Source: JAVBTR01 sp031556065 (GTDB lineage: Bacteria; Bacillota; Clostridia; Christensenellales; Aristaeellaceae). From it: a stretch of DNA of 39,627 nucleotides. Positions 25,522 to 33,459 of this stretch are shown one piece after another; the first letter of the stretch is position 1, and every line of letters begins with the position of its first letter. The notes below the pieces were generated by a model that was given only the letters and a program-made list of their open reading frames with translations, did not search any database and was not told where the DNA came from. A program made the translations under genes and the position numbers. The stretch spans positions 1-39,627 of the forward strand of contig JAVBTR010000070.1 of the NCBI GenBank assembly GCA_031556065.1, written 5' to 3'.

Positions 25522-27000
25522 TTATTCGCCGGCGTGATTGATCCCTAAAATTTCCAGTTCCTTTTCATTAAGGCCAATGCCCCGGAGCATCAGCCGGTTG
25601 CCCTTTAAGGCCTCGATGGAGTTGATGCCCATGCCGCCCATCATTTCCATGATCTCGTGCTGCCAGGCTGTGACCAGATTCACAAGCCGCTTATAGCCGG
25701 TTTCCGGGTCCAGCCTTTTCACCAACTCCGGCACCTGGGTGGCAATGCCCCAATTGCACTTGCCGCTATGGCAGCTGGCACACAAGTGACACCCCAAGGC
25801 CATCAATGCGGCGGTGCCAATGTTCACACAATCGGCTCCCAATGCAATGGCCTTGACGATATCGGCGCTTTGGCGGATGCCACCCCCCACCACCAGAGAA
25901 ACCCTGTCCCGGATGCCCTCATCCCGCAGGCGCTTATCCACCGCCGCCAAAGCCAGTTCAATGGGAATGCCCACATGGTCCCTTATTCGGGTAGGCGCCG
26001 CTCCGGTACCCCCGCGAAAGCCATCCAGCACCAGAATATCCGCCCCGCTTCTGGCAATGCCGGAAGCAATGGCCGCAATGTTGTGCACTGCCGCCACCTT
26101 TACCATAACAGGCTTTTTGTACTGGGTGGCTTCCTTTAAAGAAAAAACCAGCTGCCGCAAATCCTCAATAGAATAAATATCGTGGTGAGGGGCGGGGGAA
26201 ATGGCATCGGAGCCGATGGGAATCATTCGTGTGCGGGAAATATCTCCCACGATCTTGGTACCAGGCAGGTGTCCGCCGATTCCCGGCTTGGCTCCCTGAC
26301 CCATTTTTATTTCAATGGCCGCGCCGCTGTTGAGATAATCCGGGTGCACCCCGAAGCGGCCCGACGCCACCTGGACGATGGTGTTTTTCCCAAACCGATA
26401 AAAATCCTCATGAAGCCCCCCTTCGCCGGTGTTGTACAGAATACCCAGCTCCTGGGCTGCCCTGGCCAGGCTTTCGTGGGCATTATAGCTAATGGAGCCA
26501 TAGCTCATAGCCGAAAACATCATGGGCATGGAAAGGGCCAGGCGGGGAGGCATGTTATTGATCAGCTTGCCCTCCTCATCCCGCAGGATGCCTTCCGGCT
26601 TGGCGCCCAAGAACACCTTGGTTTCCATAGGTTCCCGCAATGGGTCGATGGGTGGGTTTGTCACCTGGGAGGCGTTAATCAGAATTCTGTCGAAATAGCC
26701 GGGATATTCTTTGGGGTTCCCCATGCTGGATAAAAGCATGCCCCCTGTTTCCGCCTGACGAAAAATTTCGTTGATGGCCCCCTTTTGCCAATAGGCGTTT
26801 TCCCGGTATATGTTCCCGCTTTTGACGATTTTCAGCGCCTTTGTTGGGCAGTATTCAACGCACCGCTGGCAAGCCACACATTTGGCATCATCACAGACCC
26901 AGCTCTCATGCACGCCATTGGCGCATTGCTTTTTGCAGATGCCGCAGCGGGTGCACTTTTTTTCATTGCGGATCACTTCATATTCAGGGTACAGGTTCAT
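25522..27000 (-). CDS. Glutamate synthase FMN / Fe-S subunit (split GltB, central part)
   Basis: A 492-residue protein with two N-terminal 4Fe-4S motifs (CTRCGICKKQC and CVACQRCVEYCP, within residues 16-51), then an FMN-binding glutamate synthase barrel: MFSAMSYGSISYNAHESLARA, GEGGLHEDFYRFGKN, IEIKMGQGAKPGIGGHLPG, VDGFRGGTGAAPTRIRDH-like DGFRGGTGAAP and GCHLCASCHSGKCNWGIATQ with the cysteines of the 3Fe-4S cluster. The bacterial-type ferredoxin domain is typical of archaeal and clostridial split enzymes. Start and upstream stop overlap in TAATG. Confidence 0.95.
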   Translation of the reverse strand: MNLYPEYEVIRNEKKCTRCGICKKQCANGVHESWVCDDAKCVACQRCVEYCPTKALKIVKSGNIYRENAYWQKGAINEIFRQAETGGMLLSSMGNPKEYPGYFDRILINASQVTNPPIDPLREPMETKVFLGAKPEGILRDEEGKLINNMPPRLALSMPMMFSAMSYGSISYNAHESLARAAQELGILYNTGEGGLHEDFYRFGKNTIVQVASGRFGVHPDYLNSGAAIEIKMGQGAKPGIGGHLPGTKIVGDISRTRMIPIGSDAISPAPHHDIYSIEDLRQLVFSLKEATQYKKPVMVKVAAVHNIAAIASGIARSGADILVLDGFRGGTGAAPTRIRDHVGIPIELALAAVDKRLRDEGIRDRVSLVVGGGIRQSADIVKAIALGADCVNIGTAALMALGCHLCASCHSGKCNWGIATQVPELVKRLDPETGYKRLVNLVTAWQHEIMEMMGGMGINSIEALKGNRLMLRGIGLNEKELEILGINHAGE

Positions 27001-28091
27001 TAGCCCTGGCCTCCTTTAAAAGGAATCAATACCGGCTGCCCGCCCCGGGGGGCCCACACCCGATCAAGGTTCGGCTCCACCCGCCTGATGGCCGCCTCCT
27101 CGCTGGCGATATAGACGGTTTGGCCCTTTTCGCCCACCACCATGCTGCGCAGCTTCAGCCTGTCATTTAGCGCCATCAATCCGTTTTCGTGGCCCACCAA
27201 AATGGAGAAGGGCCCGGTAATTAACTGGGAAGAAAACATCATCCGCAAATATTCATGTCTGGCTTTGTCCTCCGGTGGCATCCGTTCAATGGTCTGCCAA
27301 AAAGGCGCGGCGATCACTGAGGCGATTTCTGTAAAGCTTAAGCCCACCCGCCGGTGAAGGTAGTCGATCATGTAGGTGATCACTTCCGTGTCCGTTTGCA
27401 GTGTGCATTTGTAGCCGTGCATTTCAATAGCCCGCCGGTTGGCATCGTAAGAAGAGATTTCCCCATTATGCACCACAGAATAATCTAGCAATGCGAAGGG
27501 ATGGGCTCCGCCCCACCAGCCGGGGGTATTGGTGGGGTATCGGCCATGGGCGGTAAAGCACCAGCCCTGATAATCTTCTAATTTATAAAAGCGCCCCACT
27601 TTTTCGGGAAAGCCTACGGCCTTGAACACACCCATGTTCTTACCACTGGAAAACACATGGGCTCCCTTGATCTGGGTATTGACCCGAAAAACACACTTGG
27701 CCACAAACTCCCGTTCATCTAACTGGCTGTCGGCCAGTTTCGTGGGCAGGGGCAAAACAAAATAGCGCCAGATCAGAGGTTCATCGGTTATTTCTTTCAT
27801 CTTTCTGGTGGGTATCTTGGAAAGGTTGATAATATCAAAATGCCGTTCCAAAAAGCCTTCGCATTCTTTTTTCGCGGCAACGGAATCGTAAAACAAATGC
27901 AGGGCAAAAAAATCCTTGTATTCGGGGTAAATGCCATAGGCTGCAAAGCCGCCCCCCAGACCATTGGAGCGTTCGTGCATCACTTCAATGGACCGAATAA
28001 TTTTCTCCCCCGTTATAAGGGTTTTGTCCTTGTTGATAATGCCCGATATGGCGCAGCCCGAAGGAATCCGTACCTGCCCTTCCCGTTGCAT
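27000..28091 (-). CDS. Glutamate synthase amidotransferase subunit (split GltB, N-terminal part)
   Basis: Class II glutamine amidotransferase domain on its own (363 residues), producing ammonia for the FMN subunit. Motifs GRYPTNTPGWWGGAHPFAL, DYSVVHNGEISSYDANR and TDTEVITYMIDYL match GltB-type GATases. The N-terminal nucleophile is most likely Cys13 (IPSGCAISGI), which requires removal of a 12-residue leader. I chose the ATG at 28091, with GGAGGCGG upstream; the frame reaching 28175 would cross the terminator hairpin. First gene of the nitrogen operon, with its own promoter and attenuator. Confidence 0.94.
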   Translation of the reverse strand: MQREGQVRIPSGCAISGIINKDKTLITGEKIIRSIEVMHERSNGLGGGFAAYGIYPEYKDFFALHLFYDSVAAKKECEGFLERHFDIINLSKIPTRKMKEITDEPLIWRYFVLPLPTKLADSQLDEREFVAKCVFRVNTQIKGAHVFSSGKNMGVFKAVGFPEKVGRFYKLEDYQGWCFTAHGRYPTNTPGWWGGAHPFALLDYSVVHNGEISSYDANRRAIEMHGYKCTLQTDTEVITYMIDYLHRRVGLSFTEIASVIAAPFWQTIERMPPEDKARHEYLRMMFSSQLITGPFSILVGHENGLMALNDRLKLRSMVVGEKGQTVYIASEEAAIRRVEPNLDRVWAPRGGQPVLIPFKGGQG

Positions 28092-28106
28092 AAATCCGCC
28101 TCCAAT

Positions 28107-28169
28107 CACACACAAAAGGCGCTCATCAGATGGTACCCATTTGCGGGGTATCATCTGATGAACGCCTTT
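28107..28169 (-). terminator. Long intrinsic terminator/attenuator before gltB1
   Basis: On the minus strand the arms AAAGGCG-TCATCAGATG and CATCTGATGA-CGCCTTT, plus an inner TACCC/GGGTA, form a stem of more than 20 bp, followed by TTTTGTGTGTG. The T-tract is weaker than in the asnA and amt cases, but the stem is the strongest. It lies between the promoter and the gltB1 ribosome site. Confidence 0.8.
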
Positions 28170-28174
28170 GTTCA
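28159..28174 (-). promoter_or_regulatory. ANTAR-type hexaloop hairpin in the gltB1 leader
   Basis: Minus strand TGAAC-AAAGGC-GTTCA: a perfect 5-bp stem and six-base loop with A1 and G4. Eleven bases overlap the first arm of the terminator, so the two are mutually exclusive. The predicted transcript start (about 28177) falls 3 bases upstream, so no P1 hairpin can precede it on this transcript. Confidence 0.75.
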
Positions 28175-28183
28175 ACGCCGATT

Positions 28184-28212
28184 AGTATACAATAAAATGT
28201 TTTTCCCGTCAA
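28184..28212 (-). promoter_or_regulatory. Promoter of the nitrogen operon (gltB1)
   Basis: Minus strand TTGACG (28207-28212), 17 bases, TATACT (28184-28189). It stands back to back with the hexuronate promoter; the two -35 boxes are 19 bp apart. Confidence 0.82.
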
Positions 28213-28231
28213 GTGACAGGTGAAAACAGCG

Positions 28232-28260
28232 TTGACATCCCCTGCTCAGTCTGCTATAAT
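28232..28260 (+). promoter_or_regulatory. Consensus promoter of the hexuronate operon
   Basis: TTGACA (28232-28237), 17 bases, TATAAT (28255-28260), a perfect match. A perfect promoter before a catabolic operon implies repression, most simply by the IclR protein encoded first. Confidence 0.88.
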
Positions 28261-28271
28261 AACCCTAGTTT

Positions 28272-28294
28272 TGAACGCCATTCACAATTATGAA
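28272..28294 (+). promoter_or_regulatory. Candidate IclR operator in the hexuronate leader
   Basis: Alternating half-sites TGAA (28272), TTCA (28281) and TGAA (28291) form two overlapping palindromes, and the sequence TGAACG occurs twice. It lies just downstream of the -10 box, where a bound repressor would block transcription. The assignment is inferred from position and symmetry; no second copy is in the window to compare. Confidence 0.45.
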
Positions 28295-28313
28295 CGTTTA
28301 GGAAGTGAGACCC

Positions 28314-29075
28314 TTGGCTGAACCCCTTAACCGCTCTCTGGCCCGCGGGCTGGATATGCTGACCCTGCTTGGCGAAAGCAAGCACGGCCTGGAACTGCAC
28401 GAGATCGCCAAGGCGTTGGATATTCCTAAATCAAGCGCCTTCAACCTGTTGCACACGCTGTTGGATATGCAGTTTGTGGAATACCAGGCTTCCTCATCTC
28501 GGTATAAGCTTTCCATGAAGATGTTCGAAATCGGCGCGAAAGCCGTGCGCCGCACCAACATCGACACGGTGATCCGGGAACAGATGCAGGAAATTTACCT
28601 GGCCATGAACGAAACCGTCCACTGCGGGGTGCAGGATGGCACCGATGTGGTGTATATCGACCGGATCGAATCCACCCGCTCCATCCGCATGACAGCGCGC
28701 ATCGGCTTTCGCATTCCCCTATACTGCACTGCCATGGGCCGGGCCATTCTGGCTTGCCTGCCGGACAGCCAGGTAAGGGAATTGCTTAAGGAGCAGGAGT
28801 TCAAGCAACTGACCCCTTACACCGTGCCCGATCTGGAAACCCTTATCAGCAGCCTTCAAAAGGTGCGGGAAGCGGGTTACGCCATCGAATCCCAAGAATC
28901 CAACGAAAACGTCTGCTGCATGGGCGTTGCCGCCTGCGATAGGGAAGGAATTCCGCGCTATGCTATCAGCGTATCGGCGCCGATCTTCCGCATGAACGAG
29001 GCCGCCCAGAAAAAGTGCAAAGAGCAATTGCTTCGGGCCAAGGAAACCATCGAACGTTATTTAAGCATTATCTGA
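28314..29075 (+). CDS. IclR-family regulator of hexuronate catabolism (KdgR-like)
   Basis: Transcription regulator of about 253 residues: an N-terminal winged helix-turn-helix (about residues 1-70, with LHEIAKALDIPKSSAFNLLHTL as its recognition part) and a C-terminal effector domain (ETVHCGVQDGTDVVYIDRIE, RIGFRIPLYCTAMGRAILACL). It heads the uxa/kdg genes, as KdgR-type IclR repressors do; the effector is probably KDG or a hexuronate. I prefer the TTG at 28314, with AGGAAGTGAG upstream; a GTG at 28305 overlaps that ribosome site. Confidence 0.88.
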   Translation: MAEPLNRSLARGLDMLTLLGESKHGLELHEIAKALDIPKSSAFNLLHTLLDMQFVEYQASSSRYKLSMKMFEIGAKAVRRTNIDTVIREQMQEIYLAMNETVHCGVQDGTDVVYIDRIESTRSIRMTARIGFRIPLYCTAMGRAILACLPDSQVRELLKEQEFKQLTPYTVPDLETLISSLQKVREAGYAIESQESNENVCCMGVAACDREGIPRYAISVSAPIFRMNEAAQKKCKEQLLRAKETIERYLSII

Positions 29076-29096
29076 TTCGCGAGGAGGAAATTACTT

Positions 29097-30545
29097 ATGC
29101 AAAGGCTAAACAACAACCTGGTACAACGCAGCGCCCAACACCCCACCCGTGTGCTCCAATTCGGTGAGGGCGGCTTCCTTCGCGCCTTCTGCGATTGGAT
29201 GATCGATATGGCCAACGAAAAAGGCACTATGGACGCTGGCATCACCATCGTGCAGCCCATCGCCCGGGGCATGTGCCAAATGCTTAACGACCAGGACAAT
29301 CTCTACACCCTCATGCTCCGGGGCAAGGAAGCCGGGGTCGTGAAAAAGGATGTCCGGGTTATCACCGCCATCAATGGCACTATCAACCCCTATGAGGATT
29401 TTGCCGCCTTCTTAGAAGCCGCCCATAACGATGATTTGCGCTTCATCATCTCCAACACCACAGAAGCGGGCATCGTCTATACCGGCGCCGACCAATACGA
29501 CGACAAGCCCCAGGCCTCCTTCCCCGGCAAGGTGACCCGCTTTCTCCACGAACGGTACCTGGCTGGGAAAAAGGGGCTTATCTTTCTGCCCTGCGAGCTG
29601 ATCGACCATAATGGCGACGATTTAAAGGACGCGGTGCTCAAAAATGCCAAGCTTTGGAACATGGACGAAAACTTCATGAACTGGATCGAAACCGAAAACG
29701 TCTTCACCAACACCTTGGTAGACCGCATCGTAACCGGCTATCCCCGTGGGGAAGCGGAAGCGATTTTTGAAGAGCTGGGCTACGAAGACCAGCAATTAGA
29801 CGTGGCGGAGCCCTTTGGCCTGTGGGTCATCCAAGGGCCTCTGTCCATCGCCAATGAACTAAAATTGCCCGAAGCGGGCCTGCCTGTAATCTTCACCGAA
29901 GATGTGAGGCCCTATAAACTGCGCAAAGTCCGCATGCTCAATGGTGCCCACACCTCTATGGTTTTAGGCGCATACCTAGCCGGCTTGGACGCAGTAGGCC
30001 AGTGCATGGCCGATAAGGATGTCCGCGCTTACATGGACAAGGCGCTGACGGAAGAAATCATGCCTGTGATCAACCTGCCCAAAGATGAACTTAAGGCCTT
30101 TAAAGAAGCCATTTTTGAGCGGTTCGAAAACCCCTTCAACCGCCACCTGCTTTTATCCATCGCCCTGAACTCCGTATCCAAGTTTCGTGCCCGGGTGCTG
30201 CCTACCATTTTGGAATACCAACAGATGAAGGGACAGCTGCCCACGGTTCTGACCTTCTCCCTGGCCGCCCTAATCGCCTTTTACCGGGGCCAGATGGTGG
30301 ATGGGGAATTCAAGGGCACCAGGGGCACTGAAACCTACCCCATCCAGGATGACCAGGACGTGCTGGCTTTCTTCTGTGCCAACAGCAGCCTGACTGCCAA
30401 AGAGCTAACTGCCAAGGTTCTTTTAAACCAGGGCTTCTGGGGCGAGGATTTAACAAAGGTTCCCGGCTTTGAATCAGCCGTTGCCAGCTACCTTGAAACC
30501 ATTTTGGAAAAAGGCGCCAAGGCAGCCATTAAAGAGGTTGTGTAA
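29097..30545 (+). CDS. uxaB: Tagaturonate reductase (altronate oxidoreductase)
   Basis: NADH-dependent reduction of D-tagaturonate to D-altronate. The 482 residues match the mannitol dehydrogenase superfamily: an N-terminal Rossmann region with VLQFGEGGFLRAFCDWMID, the central substrate segment KLRKVRMLNGAHTSMVLGAYL, and NPFNRHLLLSIALNSVSKFRAR near the C-terminal domain. It is assigned UxaB rather than UxuB by its UxaA and UxaC partners. GAGGAGG precedes the ATG; the stop overlaps the uxaA start in TAATG. Confidence 0.92.
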   Translation: MQRLNNNLVQRSAQHPTRVLQFGEGGFLRAFCDWMIDMANEKGTMDAGITIVQPIARGMCQMLNDQDNLYTLMLRGKEAGVVKKDVRVITAINGTINPYEDFAAFLEAAHNDDLRFIISNTTEAGIVYTGADQYDDKPQASFPGKVTRFLHERYLAGKKGLIFLPCELIDHNGDDLKDAVLKNAKLWNMDENFMNWIETENVFTNTLVDRIVTGYPRGEAEAIFEELGYEDQQLDVAEPFGLWVIQGPLSIANELKLPEAGLPVIFTEDVRPYKLRKVRMLNGAHTSMVLGAYLAGLDAVGQCMADKDVRAYMDKALTEEIMPVINLPKDELKAFKEAIFERFENPFNRHLLLSIALNSVSKFRARVLPTILEYQQMKGQLPTVLTFSLAALIAFYRGQMVDGEFKGTRGTETYPIQDDQDVLAFFCANSSLTAKELTAKVLLNQGFWGEDLTKVPGFESAVASYLETILEKGAKAAIKEVV

Positions 30546-32026
30546 TGGAAAACAAAGCATTGCAAATCCACCTAAGCGATAACGTGGCTGTAGCCATTGA
30601 ACCCCTTAAAAAGGGCGAAACGGTGCTTAGCGTGGTGCTTTCAGAAGACATTATGGCTGGCCACAAGTTCGCTCTGCGTGATATTAGCCAAAATGAAAAC
30701 GTCATAAAATACGCCTTCCCCATCGGCCACGCCACCAGGGCAATCAAAGCCGGGGAATGGGTCCACACCCAGAACCTGAAAACCAACCTGGGGGATATTC
30801 TGGATTACGCCTATGCCCCCAGCTTCCAAAGCGCCCTGCCTTCCCCCTTTAGCGGCAAAACCTTTAAGGGCTACCGCCGGAAAAACGGCCAGGCAGGCAT
30901 CCGCAACGAGATTTGGATCGTGCCCACGGTAGGCTGCGTCAACGGTACGGCTATGGCCCTGGAAAGGGAGGCCACCCGGCAGTTTGGTCACTTGGCACCG
31001 GATGGTATTCACGCTTTTACCCATCCCTATGGCTGTTCCCAAATGGGGGACGACCATGAAACCACCCAAAAGCTGCTGGCCGCCATGGTGCGCCATCCCA
31101 ATGCAGGGGGGGTACTGGTGCTGGGGCTGGGCTGTGAAAACAACAACATCGATGCTTTCAAGAAGGTACTGGGCCATGTAGATGAAAGCCGGGTAAAGTT
31201 CCTTTCCACCCAATCGGTGGAAGATGAAATGGAAGCGGGGCTTTCCCTCCTTGGCCAACTGGCCGTCGCCCTCCAAGGCGATGAGCGGGTCAGCCTGCCT
31301 GTATCCGAATTGGTTATCGGCCTTAAATGCGGCGGCAGCGACGGGTTCTCCGGCATTACAGCCAACCCCCTTTTGGGCGCTTTGTCCGATGGCCTTTTAA
31401 ACGCCGGGGGCACCTCCATTTTAACGGAAGTTCCTGAAATGTTCGGCGCGGAAACCCTTCTAATGAACCGCTGCCAGGATGTGAACACCTTCTCCATGGC
31501 CGTGGACCTAATCAACGGCTTCAAGCGCTACTTCCAGCGCTATAACCAAACCATCTATGAAAACCCTTCCCCCGGCAACAAAGCAGGCGGCATTTCCACG
31601 TTGGAAGAAAAATCCCTTGGCTGCACCCAAAAGGGCGGCACCGGTGTGGTGACGGATGTACTTGGGTACGCGGAGCCTGTAAAACAAAAGGGCTTGAATC
31701 TTTTAACCGGCCCTGGCAACGATATTTGTGCCGTCACGGCGCTGATGGCTTCCGGCTGCCACATGGTTTTATTCACCACCGGCCGAGGTACCCCCTTAGG
31801 CGCGCCCATCCCCACGGTGAAGGTGGCCACCAACTCCGATCTGGCAAAGCGCAAAGCCAACTGGATCGACTTTAACGCGGGCGCCTTATTAGACGGAGAA
31901 ACCATGGAAAACCTTCGGGATAGGCTAATGGAAAAGGTGCTTCAAATCGCCCAAGGCGAAACCACCTGCAACGAGCGCAACGGCTATCGGGAGATCGCTA
32001 TCTTCAAAGACGGCGTTACATTATAA
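30545..32026 (+). CDS. uxaA: Altronate dehydratase
   Basis: Dehydrates D-altronate to 2-keto-3-deoxygluconate. The 493 residues have an N-terminal SAF domain (about 1-90) and a large UxaA/GarD core with GYRRKNGQAGIRNEIWIVPTVGC, HPYGCSQMGDDHE, LGLGCENNNID, LKCGGSDGFSGITANP and the C-terminal TTGRGTPLGAPIPTVKVATN. Translation is coupled to uxaB through a one-base overlap. Single-gene, full-length form. Confidence 0.95.
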   Translation: MENKALQIHLSDNVAVAIEPLKKGETVLSVVLSEDIMAGHKFALRDISQNENVIKYAFPIGHATRAIKAGEWVHTQNLKTNLGDILDYAYAPSFQSALPSPFSGKTFKGYRRKNGQAGIRNEIWIVPTVGCVNGTAMALEREATRQFGHLAPDGIHAFTHPYGCSQMGDDHETTQKLLAAMVRHPNAGGVLVLGLGCENNNIDAFKKVLGHVDESRVKFLSTQSVEDEMEAGLSLLGQLAVALQGDERVSLPVSELVIGLKCGGSDGFSGITANPLLGALSDGLLNAGGTSILTEVPEMFGAETLLMNRCQDVNTFSMAVDLINGFKRYFQRYNQTIYENPSPGNKAGGISTLEEKSLGCTQKGGTGVVTDVLGYAEPVKQKGLNLLTGPGNDICAVTALMASGCHMVLFTTGRGTPLGAPIPTVKVATNSDLAKRKANWIDFNAGALLDGETMENLRDRLMEKVLQIAQGETTCNERNGYREIAIFKDGVTL

Positions 32027-32042
32027 AAGGAGGGAACCCATT

Positions 32043-33446
32043 TTGAAACCGTTTATGGACAAGGATTTCATGCTGCAAAATGAAACTGCAAAAGAGCTGT
32101 ACCACGATGCAGCTGCGGCCATGCCGATTTTCGACTACCACTGCCACTTAAACCCCAAGGAAATCGCCGATAATATCCAGTTCCGCAACATTGGCCACCT
32201 GTTTCTGGGTGGGGATCATTATAAATGGCGTGCCATGCTATCCAATGGCGTATCGGATGAATGCATCCGCGGCAATGCGTCGGATTGGGACAAGTTTCTG
32301 TCCTTTGCCAAAATGCTGAAATACGCCGTGGGCAACCCCCTTTTCCACTGGACCCACCTGGAGCTCCAAAGGGTCTTTGGCATTGACGATATCCTTTCGG
32401 AAAAGACGGCCAAAGCTATTTGGGATAGGGCCAACGCCATGCTGGCCACTGATGAATTCCGCTGCAAGCGGCTGATCGAAAAATTCAACGTAGCTCTGGT
32501 TTGCACCACCGACGATCCTGTGGACGATCTAACGTACCATGCCCAGATCAAGGAAGACGTTGCCTTTAAGTGCAAGGTGCTGCCCGCCTTCCGCCCAGAC
32601 AAAGCCATCAACATCGACCGGCCTGGCTTCCAAGAATACATTGAGAAGCTGGAAGCCGTTTCCGGCGTGAACACCGGTAGTCTCGACGGCCTCCTGAAGG
32701 CCCTTGAAAAGCGGGTGGATTACTTCCACGCCAATGGTGCACGGGTCAGCGACCATGCCCTGGACAAGGTACCCTACGCGGAGCCGGATATGGCTCTGGC
32801 TGCCAGCGTATACCAGGCAGCCCTCAAGGGCGAAGCCCTGTGCCAAGCGGACGTAGAAGCTTACAAAACGGTTGTGCTTCAAAACCTTGGCCGCATGTAC
32901 CATCAGCGGGGCTGGGTGATGCAGTACCATATCGGTGCCCAGCGCAACAACAATAGCCGCATGTTTAAAACATACGGCGCAGACATCGGATTCGATTCCA
33001 TTGCCGATTACGAAGTGGCGGAAAAATTAGCAAAGCTGCTTTCCTTGCAGGATGAAAAGGATGAACTGCCCAAGACCATCCTCTACTGCCTGAATCCTAA
33101 GGATAACTACACCCTGGGCACCATGATAGGCAACTTCCAGGGCGGCACCCCCGGCAAACTGCAATTTGGTTCCGGCTGGTGGTTCTGCGACCAAAGAGAT
33201 GGGATGACAGACCAAATGAAATCCCTTGCCAACCTAGGTCTCTTAGGCCGGTTCATAGGCATGCTCACCGACAGCCGCTCCTTTATTTCCTACCCCCGCC
33301 ATGAGTATTTCCGCCGTATTTTATGCAACCTCCTAGGCACCTGGGTGGAAGAGGGCGAGTTCCCCGCGGATATGGAACTGCTCAAGGAATTGGTTCGCGG
33401 TATCAGCTTCAACAACGCCAAAGAATACTTCGGTATTGATTTATAA
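32043..33446 (+). CDS. uxaC: Glucuronate/galacturonate isomerase
   Basis: Isomerises D-galacturonate to D-tagaturonate (and D-glucuronate to D-fructuronate). The 467 residues show the UxaC start PFMDKDFMLQNETAKELYHD, the metal-binding FDYHCHLNPKEIADN, LVCTTDDPVDDL and MQYHIGAQRNNNSRM. The TTG at 32043 is the start: AAAGGAGGG lies at proper distance and MKPFMDKDF aligns with other UxaC N-termini, while the ATG at 32055 would remove family sequence. Confidence 0.96.
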   Translation: MKPFMDKDFMLQNETAKELYHDAAAAMPIFDYHCHLNPKEIADNIQFRNIGHLFLGGDHYKWRAMLSNGVSDECIRGNASDWDKFLSFAKMLKYAVGNPLFHWTHLELQRVFGIDDILSEKTAKAIWDRANAMLATDEFRCKRLIEKFNVALVCTTDDPVDDLTYHAQIKEDVAFKCKVLPAFRPDKAINIDRPGFQEYIEKLEAVSGVNTGSLDGLLKALEKRVDYFHANGARVSDHALDKVPYAEPDMALAASVYQAALKGEALCQADVEAYKTVVLQNLGRMYHQRGWVMQYHIGAQRNNNSRMFKTYGADIGFDSIADYEVAEKLAKLLSLQDEKDELPKTILYCLNPKDNYTLGTMIGNFQGGTPGKLQFGSGWWFCDQRDGMTDQMKSLANLGLLGRFIGMLTDSRSFISYPRHEYFRRILCNLLGTWVEEGEFPADMELLKELVRGISFNNAKEYFGIDL

Positions 33447-33459
33447 GGAGGTTTTCTCG

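Noticed and set aside
30641..31276. Minus-strand open frame of 211 codons opposite uxaA
   Set aside because: Shadow of uxaA; no recognisable domain and no start signal.
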